64,000 nucleotides of DNA from Micromonospora sp. HM5-17 (GCF_003762835.1 NZ_RJWA01000001.1:124001-188000), one strand, 5' to 3'; shown: positions 16,796 through 25,873, numbered from the stretch's first letter. The notes: generated by a model from the sequence alone, not told the origin. Numbers and translations: made by a program.

Positions 16796-18319
16796 TCAGT
16801 ACCGCCACGGGTTGCCGCTGTCCCGGTACTCCTCGATCGGCACCAGCGGAACGTCGGGATCCATCCGGTCGACGTAGAGCCGGCCCTCCAGGTGGTCCAC
16901 CTCGTGCGCCACCAGCCGCGCCATCGCGAGTTCGAACGACGTGATCACCCGGGAGCCGTCCCACCGGGCGTGCTCGACGTCGAGGCGCAGCGGCCGGGAG
17001 ACGAGACCGCGGAGGTCGAACAGCGAGAGGCAGCCCTCGTACTGCTCGTCGGTCTCCAGGGCGGCGTCGACGACCCGGGGGTTGAGCAGGACGACTGGCT
17101 CGGCGTCCCGGTCCGGCGGGCGGACCAGCGCGGCGGCCCACGGCAGCCCGATCTGCGGCGCGGCCAGCCCGACGCCCTTGCTGAACGGGTGTAGTTCGGC
17201 GAGGCGGTCCATGGCGGCCCGGAGCCGGGCGACGACGTCGCGGGCGGTCGCCTCGTCGCGCGGCAGGTCGAACTGCCGGGCCGGCTGCCGGAGCAGTTCC
17301 GCGCCGAGTTGGACGATCCCGGCGGCCCGCATCCGGTCGCTGGCCCGAGGCGTCGGCTCCGCCGGAGCCGGTGGGGGCGCGGGCGGCTGGGCACGGTACC
17401 GCCACTCGAGCCGGTAGCGGGCGTTCAGCGGCGGATCGTCGGTCGACCACTCGAAGAGCGCCCGGCCGTCGGAGTCCCGCCGGACCAGCGGGGTACGCAG
17501 CGGCCCCTCCTCGGCCGACAGCGAGATCTCCACTCCCCAGACCTGGGGGTCGAGCTCCAGCGGCAGGTCGAGCCGGAGCGCGAGCCGCCGGGTCGGCAGG
17601 CGGACGGCCCGCTGGAACCACTGGCCCCACTTGTCCTGGCTGACCCGGTACGAGTACTCCGTGGTGACCCGCTGGCCCGGATACAGCGGGAAGCGCCCCT
17701 CGGAGTTCTCGAAGAGGAGCCACACCTCCTTGAACGCGTCCCGGTCGTGCTTCTTGCGCCACTCCATCGGCTCGCGGTTGCCCTGGTCGTCGCAGTACGC
17801 CTGCAGGTCCAGCTCCGCGAAGGTGAGCGGGTTCTCCCGGTGGTGCCGGTTGGAGCGCGCCGGGTCGTTGGGGTACCGGTCGACGGCGATCCGGACCAGG
17901 TACCGGGTCACCGGCTCGGTGCCGGCGTTGTAGAGTGCCCGCCGGATCACGCACCGGTACGCGTCGTCGTGGAAGGCGAGGGTGGCGGTCTCCTGCTCCA
18001 CGATCAACCCTGTGCCGGGCGGCATCCACTGCTCGGGCACCGGAGGATCACGGTGGGCCGCACCGGCTCGGGCCTGGCGGAGTTCGTCGTACTCCTGGAA
18101 GCGCTGCCAGATGGCGCCGGAGGCGCCGAGCACGGCCTCCGCGCGACGGGCGAAATCCTCCGTCGGGCGGTGGCGGCGGCCCTCGACATGGCTGACGTAC
18201 GACGGGTCGAAACCCATTCGGGCCGCGAGCTGCTTCTTGGTCATGCCCCGCTCAACCCGTCGGCGGGACAGCTCGGCCGCGAACGAGTCGGCAGCCCGTT
18301 CGATAGGCGAGGTCGTCAT
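16796..18319 (-). CDS. HTH-peptide deformylase fusion protein
   Basis: This 507-residue protein joins an XRE helix-turn-helix (residues ~10-70, with MTKKQLAARMGFDPSYVSHVE) to a ~270-residue middle region and a C-terminal peptide deformylase. All three deformylase motifs are there: GVGLAAPQIG (~382-391), EGCLS (~428-432, metal Cys) and HEVDHLEG (~472-479, two metal His and catalytic Glu). The usual deformylase is ~170-200 residues and free-standing. ATG 18319 follows AGAGGAAA; the frame extends further upstream without HTH similarity. The middle part (PGQRVTTEYSYRVSQDKWGQ) looks like the conserved segment of HTH proteins that sense surface or cell-wall signals, but I cannot name it. Either a deformylase-dependent regulator or a regulator built on an inactive-substrate fold is possible. 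Confidence 0.82.
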   Translation of the reverse strand: MTTSPIERAADSFAAELSRRRVERGMTKKQLAARMGFDPSYVSHVEGRRHRPTEDFARRAEAVLGASGAIWQRFQEYDELRQARAGAAHRDPPVPEQWMPPGTGLIVEQETATLAFHDDAYRCVIRRALYNAGTEPVTRYLVRIAVDRYPNDPARSNRHHRENPLTFAELDLQAYCDDQGNREPMEWRKKHDRDAFKEVWLLFENSEGRFPLYPGQRVTTEYSYRVSQDKWGQWFQRAVRLPTRRLALRLDLPLELDPQVWGVEISLSAEEGPLRTPLVRRDSDGRALFEWSTDDPPLNARYRLEWRYRAQPPAPPPAPAEPTPRASDRMRAAGIVQLGAELLRQPARQFDLPRDEATARDVVARLRAAMDRLAELHPFSKGVGLAAPQIGLPWAAALVRPPDRDAEPVVLLNPRVVDAALETDEQYEGCLSLFDLRGLVSRPLRLDVEHARWDGSRVITSFELAMARLVAHEVDHLEGRLYVDRMDPDVPLVPIEEYRDSGNPWRY

Positions 18320-18571
18320 CACTTTCCTCTGGCCGGGAATCTCAGTCTGCCGGCCAAGCCGCTCAGTCTGACAAAACTGGCGCGTTGGCGACAGTAACTT
18401 GACATCTCGCCTGAGACAGGTGACCCTGCGCCACCCCCGGACGAGCAGCCCCGAACCGGCCACGAGCCGGAGGCACGGGCGGCGGGTTCCGACCGGCCAC
18501 CGGGCGACCACGATCGACCACCGGCCGCGGGACGGCCCGATTAGCCCCGGCGCCGCCGGGGAACATCCCGG

Positions 18572-18613
18572 TTGACACCCGGGGCCACCCCAACTCTGGT
18601 TAGCCTTGCCTTA
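18572..18613 (+). promoter_or_regulatory. Promoter with iron box (IdeR/DmdR-type)
   Basis: A TTGACA -35 hexamer at 18572 is followed 17 bp later by TCTGGTTAG. The 19-mer at 18595-18613, read on the minus strand, is TAAGGCAAGGCTAACCAGA. It agrees with the actinobacterial iron box TTAGGTTAGGCTAACCTAA at 14 of 19 positions. The box overlaps the -10 region, as expected for iron-dependent repression. The rest of the 339-bp gap 18320-18658 shows no gene. Confidence 0.65.
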
Positions 18614-18658
18614 GTAGGCTAGGGTGACGATCGGTTAATCAAGCGGAGGGTGGATTCC

Positions 18659-18757
18659 GTGGCAGTGCTGGTATCGAAGCAGGCCAGGCCCGTTGCGGCC
18701 GGCACACCCGACGCTCAGACGGGCGCCACCCCGCGACGGATTGGTGACTACGCGTGA
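18659..18757 (+). CDS. 32-residue leader ORF coupled to fhuF-like gene
   Basis: GTG 18659 follows GGAGG by 9 bases. The ORF encodes MAVLVSKQARPVAAG and continues to RRIGDYA, and its TGA overlaps the GTG start of the reductase (GTGA). There is no similarity I recognise. Position between iron box and reductase suggests a translational leader that couples ribosome entry to the second gene. Confidence 0.5.
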   Translation: MAVLVSKQARPVAAGTPDAQTGATPRRIGDYA

Positions 18758-19542
18758 CTGTCCTCGCCGGCGACCGTACCGCCGCACCGCTCGCCCCGGT
18801 GACCGCCACGCTGCACGCCGCCTTCGGCACCGACGATCTGCCCGGGCTGGCCAGCGGCCTGTTCGTCTCCGACGACCTCGGCTGGGTCCCCGCCACGGAG
18901 CTCGTCGACGGCGCCCGCCTCCCCGAGATCCTGGCCGTCGCCCGGCAGCGCTGGAGCGCGACCCCACACGCCGCCGCGGCGCTGACCTGGAAGGGCTACG
19001 CCTACTGGCTGTGCCTGCCGGTCGTGCTGGGCTGGGCCTCCGCCCGCCGGGTGCCGCTGCTACACCCGGAGGACGTCCTGGTCCGCGTGGAGGAGCACCG
19101 CCCACTGCTCAGGCTCGGGCTGCGCCGTACCACCACGGTCGCCGTGCTGCCCTCCGACCCGCTCGCCCTGGCCAACCTCCCCGAGGTCCGGGTCGTGGCC
19201 GGCGAGGCGGACCTCCTGGCCGCGCTCCGCGCCTCGCTGCTCGACGCGCACCTCGCCCCGATGCTCGACGCGCTCCACGCCCAGGTCCGGCTCGGCGCCC
19301 GTACGCTCCTCGGCTCGGTGGCGTCCGGGGTGGCACACGGCGTACTGCGGGCCGCCGACTCCCTCCCGGGCAGCTCGGCAGAGACGATCAGTACGCTGCT
19401 GGAGACGCTCGGCGTGGCGGATCTGGTCGACCTCGTACCCGGACCGACCGGGGAACTGACCGTGCAGCGCAGGACGTGCTGCCTCGCCTTCACCCTCCCG
19501 CAGCCGAAAATCTGCGCGGGCTGCTGCCTCCGGACCGCCTGA
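18754..19542 (+). CDS. FhuF-type [2Fe-2S] ferric-siderophore reductase
   Basis: This 262-residue protein ends with Cys242-Cys243, ten residues, Cys254, two residues, Cys257. This is exactly the CC-x10-C-x2-C iron-sulfur ligand pattern of FhuF-type reductases, which release iron from siderophores in the cytoplasm. The body is low-similarity helical sequence with a hydrophobic YAYWLCLPVVLGWASA, typical of the family. The GTG start overlaps the stop of the leader ORF. An upstream iron box predicts induction by iron starvation. No siderophore genes lie next to it. Confidence 0.82.
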   Translation: MTVLAGDRTAAPLAPVTATLHAAFGTDDLPGLASGLFVSDDLGWVPATELVDGARLPEILAVARQRWSATPHAAAALTWKGYAYWLCLPVVLGWASARRVPLLHPEDVLVRVEEHRPLLRLGLRRTTTVAVLPSDPLALANLPEVRVVAGEADLLAALRASLLDAHLAPMLDALHAQVRLGARTLLGSVASGVAHGVLRAADSLPGSSAETISTLLETLGVADLVDLVPGPTGELTVQRRTCCLAFTLPQPKICAGCCLRTA

Positions 19543-19880
19543 CCCGACCGACGCGCCGGACGGCGACGCCCGGCGGACCTGGCCGAGGGCAATGCTCGGG
19601 GGCCAGGGCGGCGCCGACCCGGCCGCGCGGCCATGGCGGGGCGCCGCGACCCTACCGGCCTGGAACCGACACCGGGTCGTAATCGGGTCGACACGACCCG
19701 CGAGCACCCGCGGGATATGGTCGGGTGTGGTCTGGTAACAAAACGCCCCCGAACTGGTCACAACCGAAGTGCAAGTCATGAGTTCGGCTCGCACGAGTGC
19801 CCCAATTTCCCTACGGTCGTCGTAGATGGTTCACTCTGTCGGTCCAGTGCAGGTCGAGTCAGAGCGTGAGGAATCGACGC

Positions 19881-20591
19881 ATGGCAGAAATAACCGGAGA
19901 TCAGCGGGTTCAGGAAGAGGTCCTCGAGGGCCTCGCCACCGCCGTCAACCACCGGCGCTGGTTCGTCGAGCTTGCCCTGCCGTACCTCGGTGACAACCCG
20001 ATCGAGATCGGCAGCGGCCTGGGCGACTACGCGATCGAGTGGGCACCGTTCCTGCAGCGCTTCACCGCGACCGAGGCCGACCCGGACCGGCTTATCGCAC
20101 TCAAGGAGCGGCTCTCCAGCGAACCCAACATCGAGGTACGGGAGATGCTGCTGCCGACCACCGAGCACGGCGACTACAGCGCGGCCGTCTCGTACAACGT
20201 GCTGGAGCACATCGAGGACCACGTCGGAGCGTTGCGCAGCATGCGCAACCTGGTCCGGCCCGGCGGCGCGATCGTGCTGATCGTTCCGGCCTTCGAGTTC
20301 GCGATGGGTCCGGCCGACATCGCCACCGGACACGTCCGACGCTACACCAAGAAGACCCTGCGGGCCGCGCTCGAGGAGGCGGGCCTCGAGGTCGAGATCC
20401 TGCACTACGCCAACGCGCTCGGCCTGATCGGCTACTACATGGCGACCAACGTCTTCCGGCTCATGCCCAAGGAGGGTCCGATGGTCAAGCTGTACGACAC
20501 CCTCGTCCTCCCGGTCACCAAGGCCGCCGAGCGCGTGATCCGCCCGCCGTTCGGCCAGTCGGTCTTCGCCGTCGCCCGGGTCCCCGCCTGA
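19881..20591 (+). CDS. Class I SAM-dependent methyltransferase
   Basis: This 236-residue protein has SAM motif IEIGSGLGDY (residues ~33-42), an acidic residue after strand 2 (ATEADPDRL) and the motif YNVLEHIEDHVGALR typical of methyltransferase type 11/12. ATG 19881 follows GTGAGGAA by 7 bases. Substrate is not evident; versions of this protein occur with polyprenyl-sugar and glycosyltransferase genes, which are absent at this site. The 338-bp gap before it (19543-19880) shows no other gene. Confidence 0.82.
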   Translation: MAEITGDQRVQEEVLEGLATAVNHRRWFVELALPYLGDNPIEIGSGLGDYAIEWAPFLQRFTATEADPDRLIALKERLSSEPNIEVREMLLPTTEHGDYSAAVSYNVLEHIEDHVGALRSMRNLVRPGGAIVLIVPAFEFAMGPADIATGHVRRYTKKTLRAALEEAGLEVEILHYANALGLIGYYMATNVFRLMPKEGPMVKLYDTLVLPVTKAAERVIRPPFGQSVFAVARVPA

Positions 20592-20690
20592 CGCATCGCC
20601 CGTCCGCGGCTACCCGTCGCACGATGCCCAGCGCACCCACCGCCGCGTGCGCTGAGCCCTGCCGCGGACGCTCCGCCGGCCGATGACGGA

Positions 20691-20721
20691 CGGGCCGGCC
20701 CCCATTCGGGACGCCGGCCCG
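20691..20721. terminator. Convergent terminator hairpin
   Basis: Arms CGGGCCGGC and GCCGGCCCG (9 bp) lie between the convergent methyltransferase and PEBP genes and probably end both transcripts. Confidence 0.55.
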
Positions 20722-20728
20722 ACACCGA

Positions 20729-21271
20729 TCACGCCTTGACCTGGTACGTCGGACGGATCACCGCCCGGGCCAGGGTGTGGAAGGTCAGGTTGAACCCGAC
20801 GTACGCCGGGCTCGCCTCCGGCGTGACGTCGAGTTTCTCCACGTCGAGGGCGTGCACGGCGAAGACGTACCGGTGTGGACGGTCCCCGGCCGGCGGTGCC
20901 GAACCCCCGTACTGCTGCTCGCCGTAGTCGTTGCGGACGCTGAACGCACCCGTCAGACCCGCCGACGAACTGCTTCCCGCGCCCCGGGGCAGTTCGGTCA
21001 CCCCGGCCGGGACGTTGACCAGGACCCAGTGCCAGAACCCGCTGCCGGTGGGAGCGTCGGGGTCGTAGCAGGTCACCGCGAAGCTGCGGGTCTCGGCCGG
21101 GAATCCGGACCAGGCGAGCTGTGGGGAGAGGTTCTGCCCGCCCACGCTCGGGTGTGCGAACTCCACCGGCATCTGCGCGCCGTCCTGGACGTCCGCGCTG
21201 GTCAGCGTGAACTCTGGTACGGGCGGCAGCACGGCGTACGGGTCGGGTGGGATCGGTCGGTCCAGGGTCAT
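20729..21271 (-). CDS. YbhB/YbcL-type phosphatidylethanolamine-binding (PEBP) protein
   Basis: This 180-residue protein has the conserved PEBP elements: LSPQLAWSGFP, CYDPDAPTGSGFWHWVLVNVP (ligand-pocket Asp-Pro-Asp-Ala and His) and the later GPxP-like YGGSAPPAGDRPHRYVFAVHAL. Bacterial members bind small anionic ligands and have no firm role. No signal peptide is visible, so it is cytoplasmic. Confidence 0.9.
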   Translation of the reverse strand: MTLDRPIPPDPYAVLPPVPEFTLTSADVQDGAQMPVEFAHPSVGGQNLSPQLAWSGFPAETRSFAVTCYDPDAPTGSGFWHWVLVNVPAGVTELPRGAGSSSSAGLTGAFSVRNDYGEQQYGGSAPPAGDRPHRYVFAVHALDVEKLDVTPEASPAYVGFNLTFHTLARAVIRPTYQVKA

Positions 21272-21412
21272 CGAACGGTCCTTCCAGCTCGATCAGGTCA
21301 CCGGCGCCGGTCACCGGGGCGCCGGACTCCGTGCCCCTTTCTACCCGTTCACTGCCCCGGCACCCGCCCCGCGCCACTCCCGCCGCGTCGACCGATCCGC
21401 GCGCCGTGCCGC

Positions 21413-21775
21413 TCAGTGCGGTCCGTGTCCCAGCGGCTGGCCGCCGGCGCCGGCTGGTCCGCCGTCCCGGCCCCCGCCGTCCGGAAAGCCGTGCCCCGCG
21501 CCGGCGTCCCGGTCGGCCGCACGCCGTAGCTCGGCGGCGCTGACCCCGGGCGGTGGTACGGCTGCGCGTCGGTGGATCTGCACCGACAGCGGCGGTCGCG
21601 GCGGCACCGGTGCGACCCGGGACAGGTAGCCCTGAGCCACCGCCCGGGCCTCGCAGTGAAGCACGCCGCAGACCGGGCAGATGCCCTCGCGGTCGGGCGC
21701 GTGATCGGCGACGATCCGCCGGGCGACCAGGATCAGGCGGTTGCGAACCTGGGCCGGGGACAGCAGTGGCTCCAT
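21413..21775 (-). CDS. Small protein with possible zinc-binding Cys cluster, unknown
   Basis: The product has 120 residues from ATG 21775, which follows GGAGGAA by 7 bases. The first half is helical (QVRNRLILVARRIVADHA) and contains CPVCGVLHC, a possible zinc site; the C-terminal 40 residues are Gly/Pro/Asp-rich and probably disordered. I do not recognise a family. Confidence 0.6.
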   Translation of the reverse strand: MEPLLSPAQVRNRLILVARRIVADHAPDREGICPVCGVLHCEARAVAQGYLSRVAPVPPRPPLSVQIHRRAAVPPPGVSAAELRRAADRDAGAGHGFPDGGGRDGGPAGAGGQPLGHGPH

Positions 21776-21868
21776 GCCCTCGTTCCTCCCGGCCCCGCCC
21801 CGGCGGCCGCCCATCGGCAAACAGGTCGCCACCGATCAGAACGAGCCATACGCAGGATAACTAACCGA

Positions 21869-22836
21869 CTACCTTCCGTAGGGTAGTGGATGTGGCGGCG
21901 GTTCCGTCAAGCCGCGGCGCCGTGGGCCCCGGATGGCGACCGAGCGGTGGAGCGGGCCGGGCACCGCCGCCCCGGCGCCACGGTCAACGCCAGCGCCCGG
22001 CTGCTGCTCCGACGGCCACCGACGGAGTCGACGGACGGCCAGCCCGATCCCGACCACGGCATATCCGCCGAGCACGAGCAACCCGGCCCACCAGGGCAGC
22101 GGGAAGTAGCCGGCCGACGGCGCGTAGTGCGCCACCATCTGCGGATACTCCTGGATCGTCTGCTGCACGGCGAACCCGGCCGCCGGGGTGGCCGTCAGCA
22201 GCCAGTCGGCCACGCCGTCGGGCAGCAGCGGCAGCGCCGCCACCACGTACGGGAGGACGACCGTCGTGAGCGCGCCGAGGACCGCCACCCAGGTGCGCCG
22301 CGCCAGCGTACCGAGGGCGACCGCCAGCACCGCGGAGCCGGCGAACAGCACCGCGACGCCGACGACGAGCCGCAGCTGCGTGGGTACCGGTACCGCGGGC
22401 ACGCTGCCACCGGCGGCCCGCAGCCCGGCCGGCACCGCGACGCCGGCCGCGACCAGCCCGGCGAGGAAGGCGACCGCACCGGTCACCCCGGCCCGCACGG
22501 TCAGGAGCCGGAGGTCGGCCGGGGTGGCGTCGGCCTGGTCCGCCCGGCGCCGGTCGGCCGCGAACCGTACCGCCACCGGCAGCACGATGCCCAGCCCGAC
22601 GGCGAGACCGACGAGGGCGTCTTTCGGGGCGTACCCGCCCTCGGTACCGAGCGGTCCGATGTCGCCGGATCCGGTGATCGTGTACGTCCCACCGGACTCG
22701 ACGAACCCCGGTGCCCGGTGATACCTCTCCCAGTCGGTACGCCCGAGTTCGCCGACCCCGCCGTGGCTCCACTCGCCGTCCGGCGCGTCACCGGCCAGGC
22801 TGACGTTGTCGAACACGGCGCTGGCCTGTGTGAAGC
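21869..22836 (-). pseudogene. ABC-2-type permease gene lacking its 5' part
   Basis: The frame encodes at least five hydrophobic segments (ALVGLAVGLGIVLPVAVRF, AVAFLAGLVAAGVAVPAG, LRLVVGVAVLFAGSAVLAVA, VAVLGALTTVVLPYVVAAL, WAGLLVLGGYAVVGIGLAVR). Before them lies an outer-face domain beginning RFTQASAVFDNVSLAGDAP. In intact relatives more sequence precedes that point; here the coding similarity stops at ~22836, where the frame runs into sequence of the opposite-strand kinase. No good start codon with a ribosome site is present at the 5' end. It is head-to-head with a kinase gene truncated at the same place. Confidence 0.6.
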
Positions 22837-22839
22837 GCG

Positions 22840-23586
22840 ACTGCGGACACGATCGACGGCCTGCTCGCCCGGCTGGAGTCGTCCTTCGCCGCCCAGCGCC
22901 GGTTCGTCGCGAACGCGTCGCACGAACTGCGTACGCCGCTGGCCACCATGCGCGCCGCGCTCGACGTGGCCGTGGCCAAGCCGGATCCACCTGCCCAGAC
23001 GGTCGCGCTGGCGAACCGGCTGCGCACCGAACTCGACCGGATGGACCGCCTGCTGGAGAACTTCCTCGTGCTCGCCCGCGCCCAGCACGGCGAGTTCGCC
23101 GACCGCGGTCCGGTCCACCTCGGCGACCTGCTGGACGCGACGGTGGCCGCCCGGGCCGCCGACATCGCCCGGCGGAACCTGACCGTCCTGGACGACGGCG
23201 GCCCGGACCCCGCCTGGACCGAGGGCAGCCGGGCCCTGCTGGCCCGGATGGCGGAGAACCTCGTCGACAACGCGATCGTGCACAACGTGGACGGCGGCTG
23301 GCTCCGGGTCGCGACGCGGGGCGGACCGGGGCCGGTGCGGCTCGTCCTGGAGACGGGCGGGCCCGTCCTCGACCAGGAGCAGGTCGCCCGGCTCGCCCGC
23401 CCCTTCGAGCGGCTGGTGGCGGAGCGGACCGCTTCGGATCGCGGTGCCGGCCTCGGGCTGTCGATCGTCGCGGCCATCGTCGAGGCGCACGGTGGCCGGC
23501 TGGAGCTGTACGCCCGCCCCGAGGGCGGGTTGCGGGTCACCGTCACCCTGCCGGCGGCCGCCGTACCGGAGGGTGTGCCGAGGTGA
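22840..23586 (+). pseudogene. Sensor histidine kinase lacking its sensor/membrane part
   Basis: Coding similarity begins at about 22840 with TIDGLLARLESSF, then QRRFVANASHELRTP (phospho-acceptor His), the N-box LVDNAIVHNV and the G-box GAGLGLSIVAAIVEAHGG. A complete OmpR-partner kinase would have ~200 more N-terminal residues with two membrane helices and HAMP. In this frame a TGA stands at 22831, and the first usable ATG is 22948, inside the dimerisation domain. If translated, the product would be a soluble kinase fragment without sensing. Confidence 0.65.
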
Positions 23587-24287
23587 GGGTGCTGGTGGTC
23601 GAGGACGCGCGCTCGCTGGCCGAGGTGCTCGCCGAGGGGCTGCGCGACCAGGGCATGGCGGTCGACGTCGCCCACGACGGGCTGACCGCGGCCGACAAGA
23701 TCAGCGTGAACACGTACGACGTGGTCGTCCTCGACCGGGACCTGCCCCGGCTGCACGGCGACACGCTCTGTCAAATGATCACCGAACGCGACGACCGCGC
23801 GATGGTGTTGATGCTGACCGCGGCCGGATCACCCGGAGACCGGGTCAGCGGCCTCACCCTGGGCGCCGACGACTACCTCGGCAAGCCCTTCCACTTTCCG
23901 GAGCTGATCCTGCGGATCCGGGCCCTGGCCCGCCGCCGCCCCACCGCCCGCGCCCGCACGCTACGGGCGGCCGGCATCGAACTCGATCCGATCCGCCGTA
24001 CGGCGACCCGGGACGGCCGGCAACTCAACCTCTCGGTCAAGGAGTTCGCCCTGCTGGAGGCGCTGCTGACGGCCAGCCCCGGCTTCCTGAGCGCCGAGGA
24101 CCTGCTCGAACGGGTCTGGGACGAGCACGCCGACCCGTTCACCAACACCGTCGCGGTGACCATCGGCCGGCTACGCCGCAAGCTGGGCGACCCGCCGATC
24201 GTCACCACCCTGCCGGGGGTGGGTTACCGCATCGCCGATCCCATCACCCCGGACGATCAGCGCGCGAGCGACGCCGCACCGCGATGA
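23583..24287 (+). CDS. OmpR/PhoB-type response regulator
   Basis: This 234-residue protein has a receiver domain with VVEDARSLAEVL, phospho-acceptor Asp in VVVLDRDLPRLHG, Thr in MLTAAG and Lys in YLGKPFHF. A C-terminal winged helix follows (NLSVKEFALLEALL, VTIGRLRRKLGDPP, GVGYRI). The GTG start overlaps the kinase stop (GTGA), so translation was coupled to the now truncated kinase. The regulator itself looks intact, so it may act without its normal partner. Confidence 0.88.
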   Translation: MRVLVVEDARSLAEVLAEGLRDQGMAVDVAHDGLTAADKISVNTYDVVVLDRDLPRLHGDTLCQMITERDDRAMVLMLTAAGSPGDRVSGLTLGADDYLGKPFHFPELILRIRALARRRPTARARTLRAAGIELDPIRRTATRDGRQLNLSVKEFALLEALLTASPGFLSAEDLLERVWDEHADPFTNTVAVTIGRLRRKLGDPPIVTTLPGVGYRIADPITPDDQRASDAAPR

Positions 24288-24582
24288 GCGGCGTACCGGC
24301 CGAGACCAGGACCGAGCCTGAGCATGACGCGGGTTGTGCGGCCGGAGTCCTGCGAGGCCGGCCCGACCCAATTTCTAGCCAGATCCGCGGGCGTTCCAGC
24401 GCAGCCTCGGCCGCCGGGTTCAGGTGTCGCCGCTCCGGCCGGCCGGACACCCGCCGGGCCTCGTCGAGGATCCGCTGCCGGGCTGCCGCCGCTTCCGCCG
24501 CCTGGACGTCGGCCGCCGCCTGAGCCGCCCGCTTCGCATCGCGCTCCCGCCAGCGAGACCACCAGCGTGTCCAGTAACCCAT
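24244..24582 (-). CDS. Small Ala/Arg-rich helical protein, unknown
   Basis: The product has 112 residues from ATG 24582, preceded by AAGGGA. The first third is a Trp/Arg-rich helix (YWTRWWSRWRERDAKRAA) followed by an Ala-rich coiled stretch (AADVQAAEAAAARQRILDEA). Its 3' end overlaps the response regulator by 44 bp. Codon use fits a real gene, but it could be non-coding. Confidence 0.4.
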   Translation of the reverse strand: MGYWTRWWSRWRERDAKRAAQAAADVQAAEAAAARQRILDEARRVSGRPERRHLNPAAEAALERPRIWLEIGSGRPRRTPAAQPASCSGSVLVSAGTPLIAVRRRSRADRPG

Positions 24583-24826
24583 CTCGCATCCCTTCCGTCC
24601 ATCCATCCGTTGGGGAGAGGCCGGTCCGACGGTCGGGGGGAAGACCCGTCGGACCAGCCAGAGCGGACGCGGCGCGCGGCCGGAGGCTGAGGAGTTCGCG
24701 CTCACCGCATCCAGGTACGGACCGTACGGAGACGATTGCGTCGCGAACACGACGTTCGGCGGACGGCCGGGACGTTTCGCCGTTACAGTCCGCAGACGTC
24801 CTCAACGTCACCCACGGAGGCTTCCC

Positions 24827-25594
24827 GTGCCGAATGACGCACTCCGTACCGCCTTGGCCGATGCGAAGATGAGCGAGGCAGACCTTGCTCGCCGGATCGG
24901 CGTCGACGAGAAGACGGTCTCTCGGTGGGTCTCGCTGGGGCGGGTTCCCCACCCCCGGCACCGGTGGGCCGCTGCGGCCGCCCTGGATGTGGAGGAAGAG
25001 ATGCTATGGCCCGACTCCGTGCGCGCCAACGTCAAAACCGGATATGATCGGGAGATCGTCAGCGCCTTTCCGCATCGCAGCCTCATACCCCGAACCCTGT
25101 GGCGAGATCTGATCAGCGGAGCCCGGCGCGAGCTGGTGTTCGCGGGATACACGAACTACTTCCTGTGGCTGGACCTGCCCAACCTGCGAAGCGCGTTGCG
25201 GCGCCGAGCCGAGGCAGGGGTCCACATTCGCTGGCTGGTCGGCGACCCGGACTCACCGGTGACGGCGCAGCGAGAGGAGGTTGAAGGCGTTCCGCTGACG
25301 CCCTCGACCCGGATCAGGGTGACGCTGGACGAGCTGGGCAAGCTACGTGACGCCGCGCCGTCGGTGGCTGGCCGCTTCTCCGACCGGCACCTCGCGATGA
25401 GCCTGTTCCGGTTCGACGCGGACATGCTCGTCTGCACCCACCTGGCCGACCAGATGGGCCATGACTCACCGACATTCCACCTGCGGCGCCGGCAGGACGG
25501 CGGACTGTTCGACCGGTACGCCGCCCATATCGAGTATCTGTGGGAGACCGGCCGGGACATCTGGCCTGCCCCGCCGACCAGCTCGACGCCATGA
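24827..25594 (+). CDS. HTH protein with PLD-like C-terminal domain
   Basis: This 255-residue protein starts with a small XRE-type HTH (residues ~8-60, SEADLARRIGVDEKTVSRWV). The C-terminal part resembles the phospholipase D-like fold found in some regulators: LISGARRELVFAGYTNYFLW, RRRAEAGVHIRWLVGDPDS and a second half ending HLRRRQDGGLFDRYAAHIEYLW. The paired HKD motif is not intact (only RHLAMSLFRFD is near), so catalysis is doubtful. GTG 24827 is 6 bases after CGGAGG. Confidence 0.72.
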   Translation: MPNDALRTALADAKMSEADLARRIGVDEKTVSRWVSLGRVPHPRHRWAAAAALDVEEEMLWPDSVRANVKTGYDREIVSAFPHRSLIPRTLWRDLISGARRELVFAGYTNYFLWLDLPNLRSALRRRAEAGVHIRWLVGDPDSPVTAQREEVEGVPLTPSTRIRVTLDELGKLRDAAPSVAGRFSDRHLAMSLFRFDADMLVCTHLADQMGHDSPTFHLRRRQDGGLFDRYAAHIEYLWETGRDIWPAPPTSSTP

Positions 25595-25802
25595 AACGAC
25601 GAGCACACCCAGCCGGCGAGGAGACCGACGCCGACTGATCCACCGCGCGCTGTAGCCCCACACGACTGGATCAAGACCGATTGGCTATCGCGCGTCCGAT
25701 GGACGCCCCGGCTACCCCGGATGGCTGGAGTCTGAGGCAGCGAGTCTGGCGTACCTCCACAAACGGCTGGCTGCCTGAGGTACTCGACTCCCCGCAACAG
25801 CC

Positions 25803-25845
25803 CCGAAGGGGTGGGTGCCGCGTGACGCGGCACCCACCCCTTCGG
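25803..25845. terminator. 20-bp perfect hairpin terminator
   Basis: Arms CCGAAGGGGTGGGTGCCGCG and CGCGGCACCCACCCCTTCGG pair perfectly around TGA. On the plus strand it is followed by TTTG. It sits between the convergent HTH gene and the anti-sigma gene, inside an otherwise empty 279-bp gap. Confidence 0.8.
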
Positions 25846-25873
25846 TTTGCGGGCGGCGTAGTGTCCAGCCTGG

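Noticed and set aside
21890-24523. Long plus-strand frames over the permease/kinase/regulator region
   Set aside because: They are shadows; the kinase and response-regulator motifs are in a different frame.
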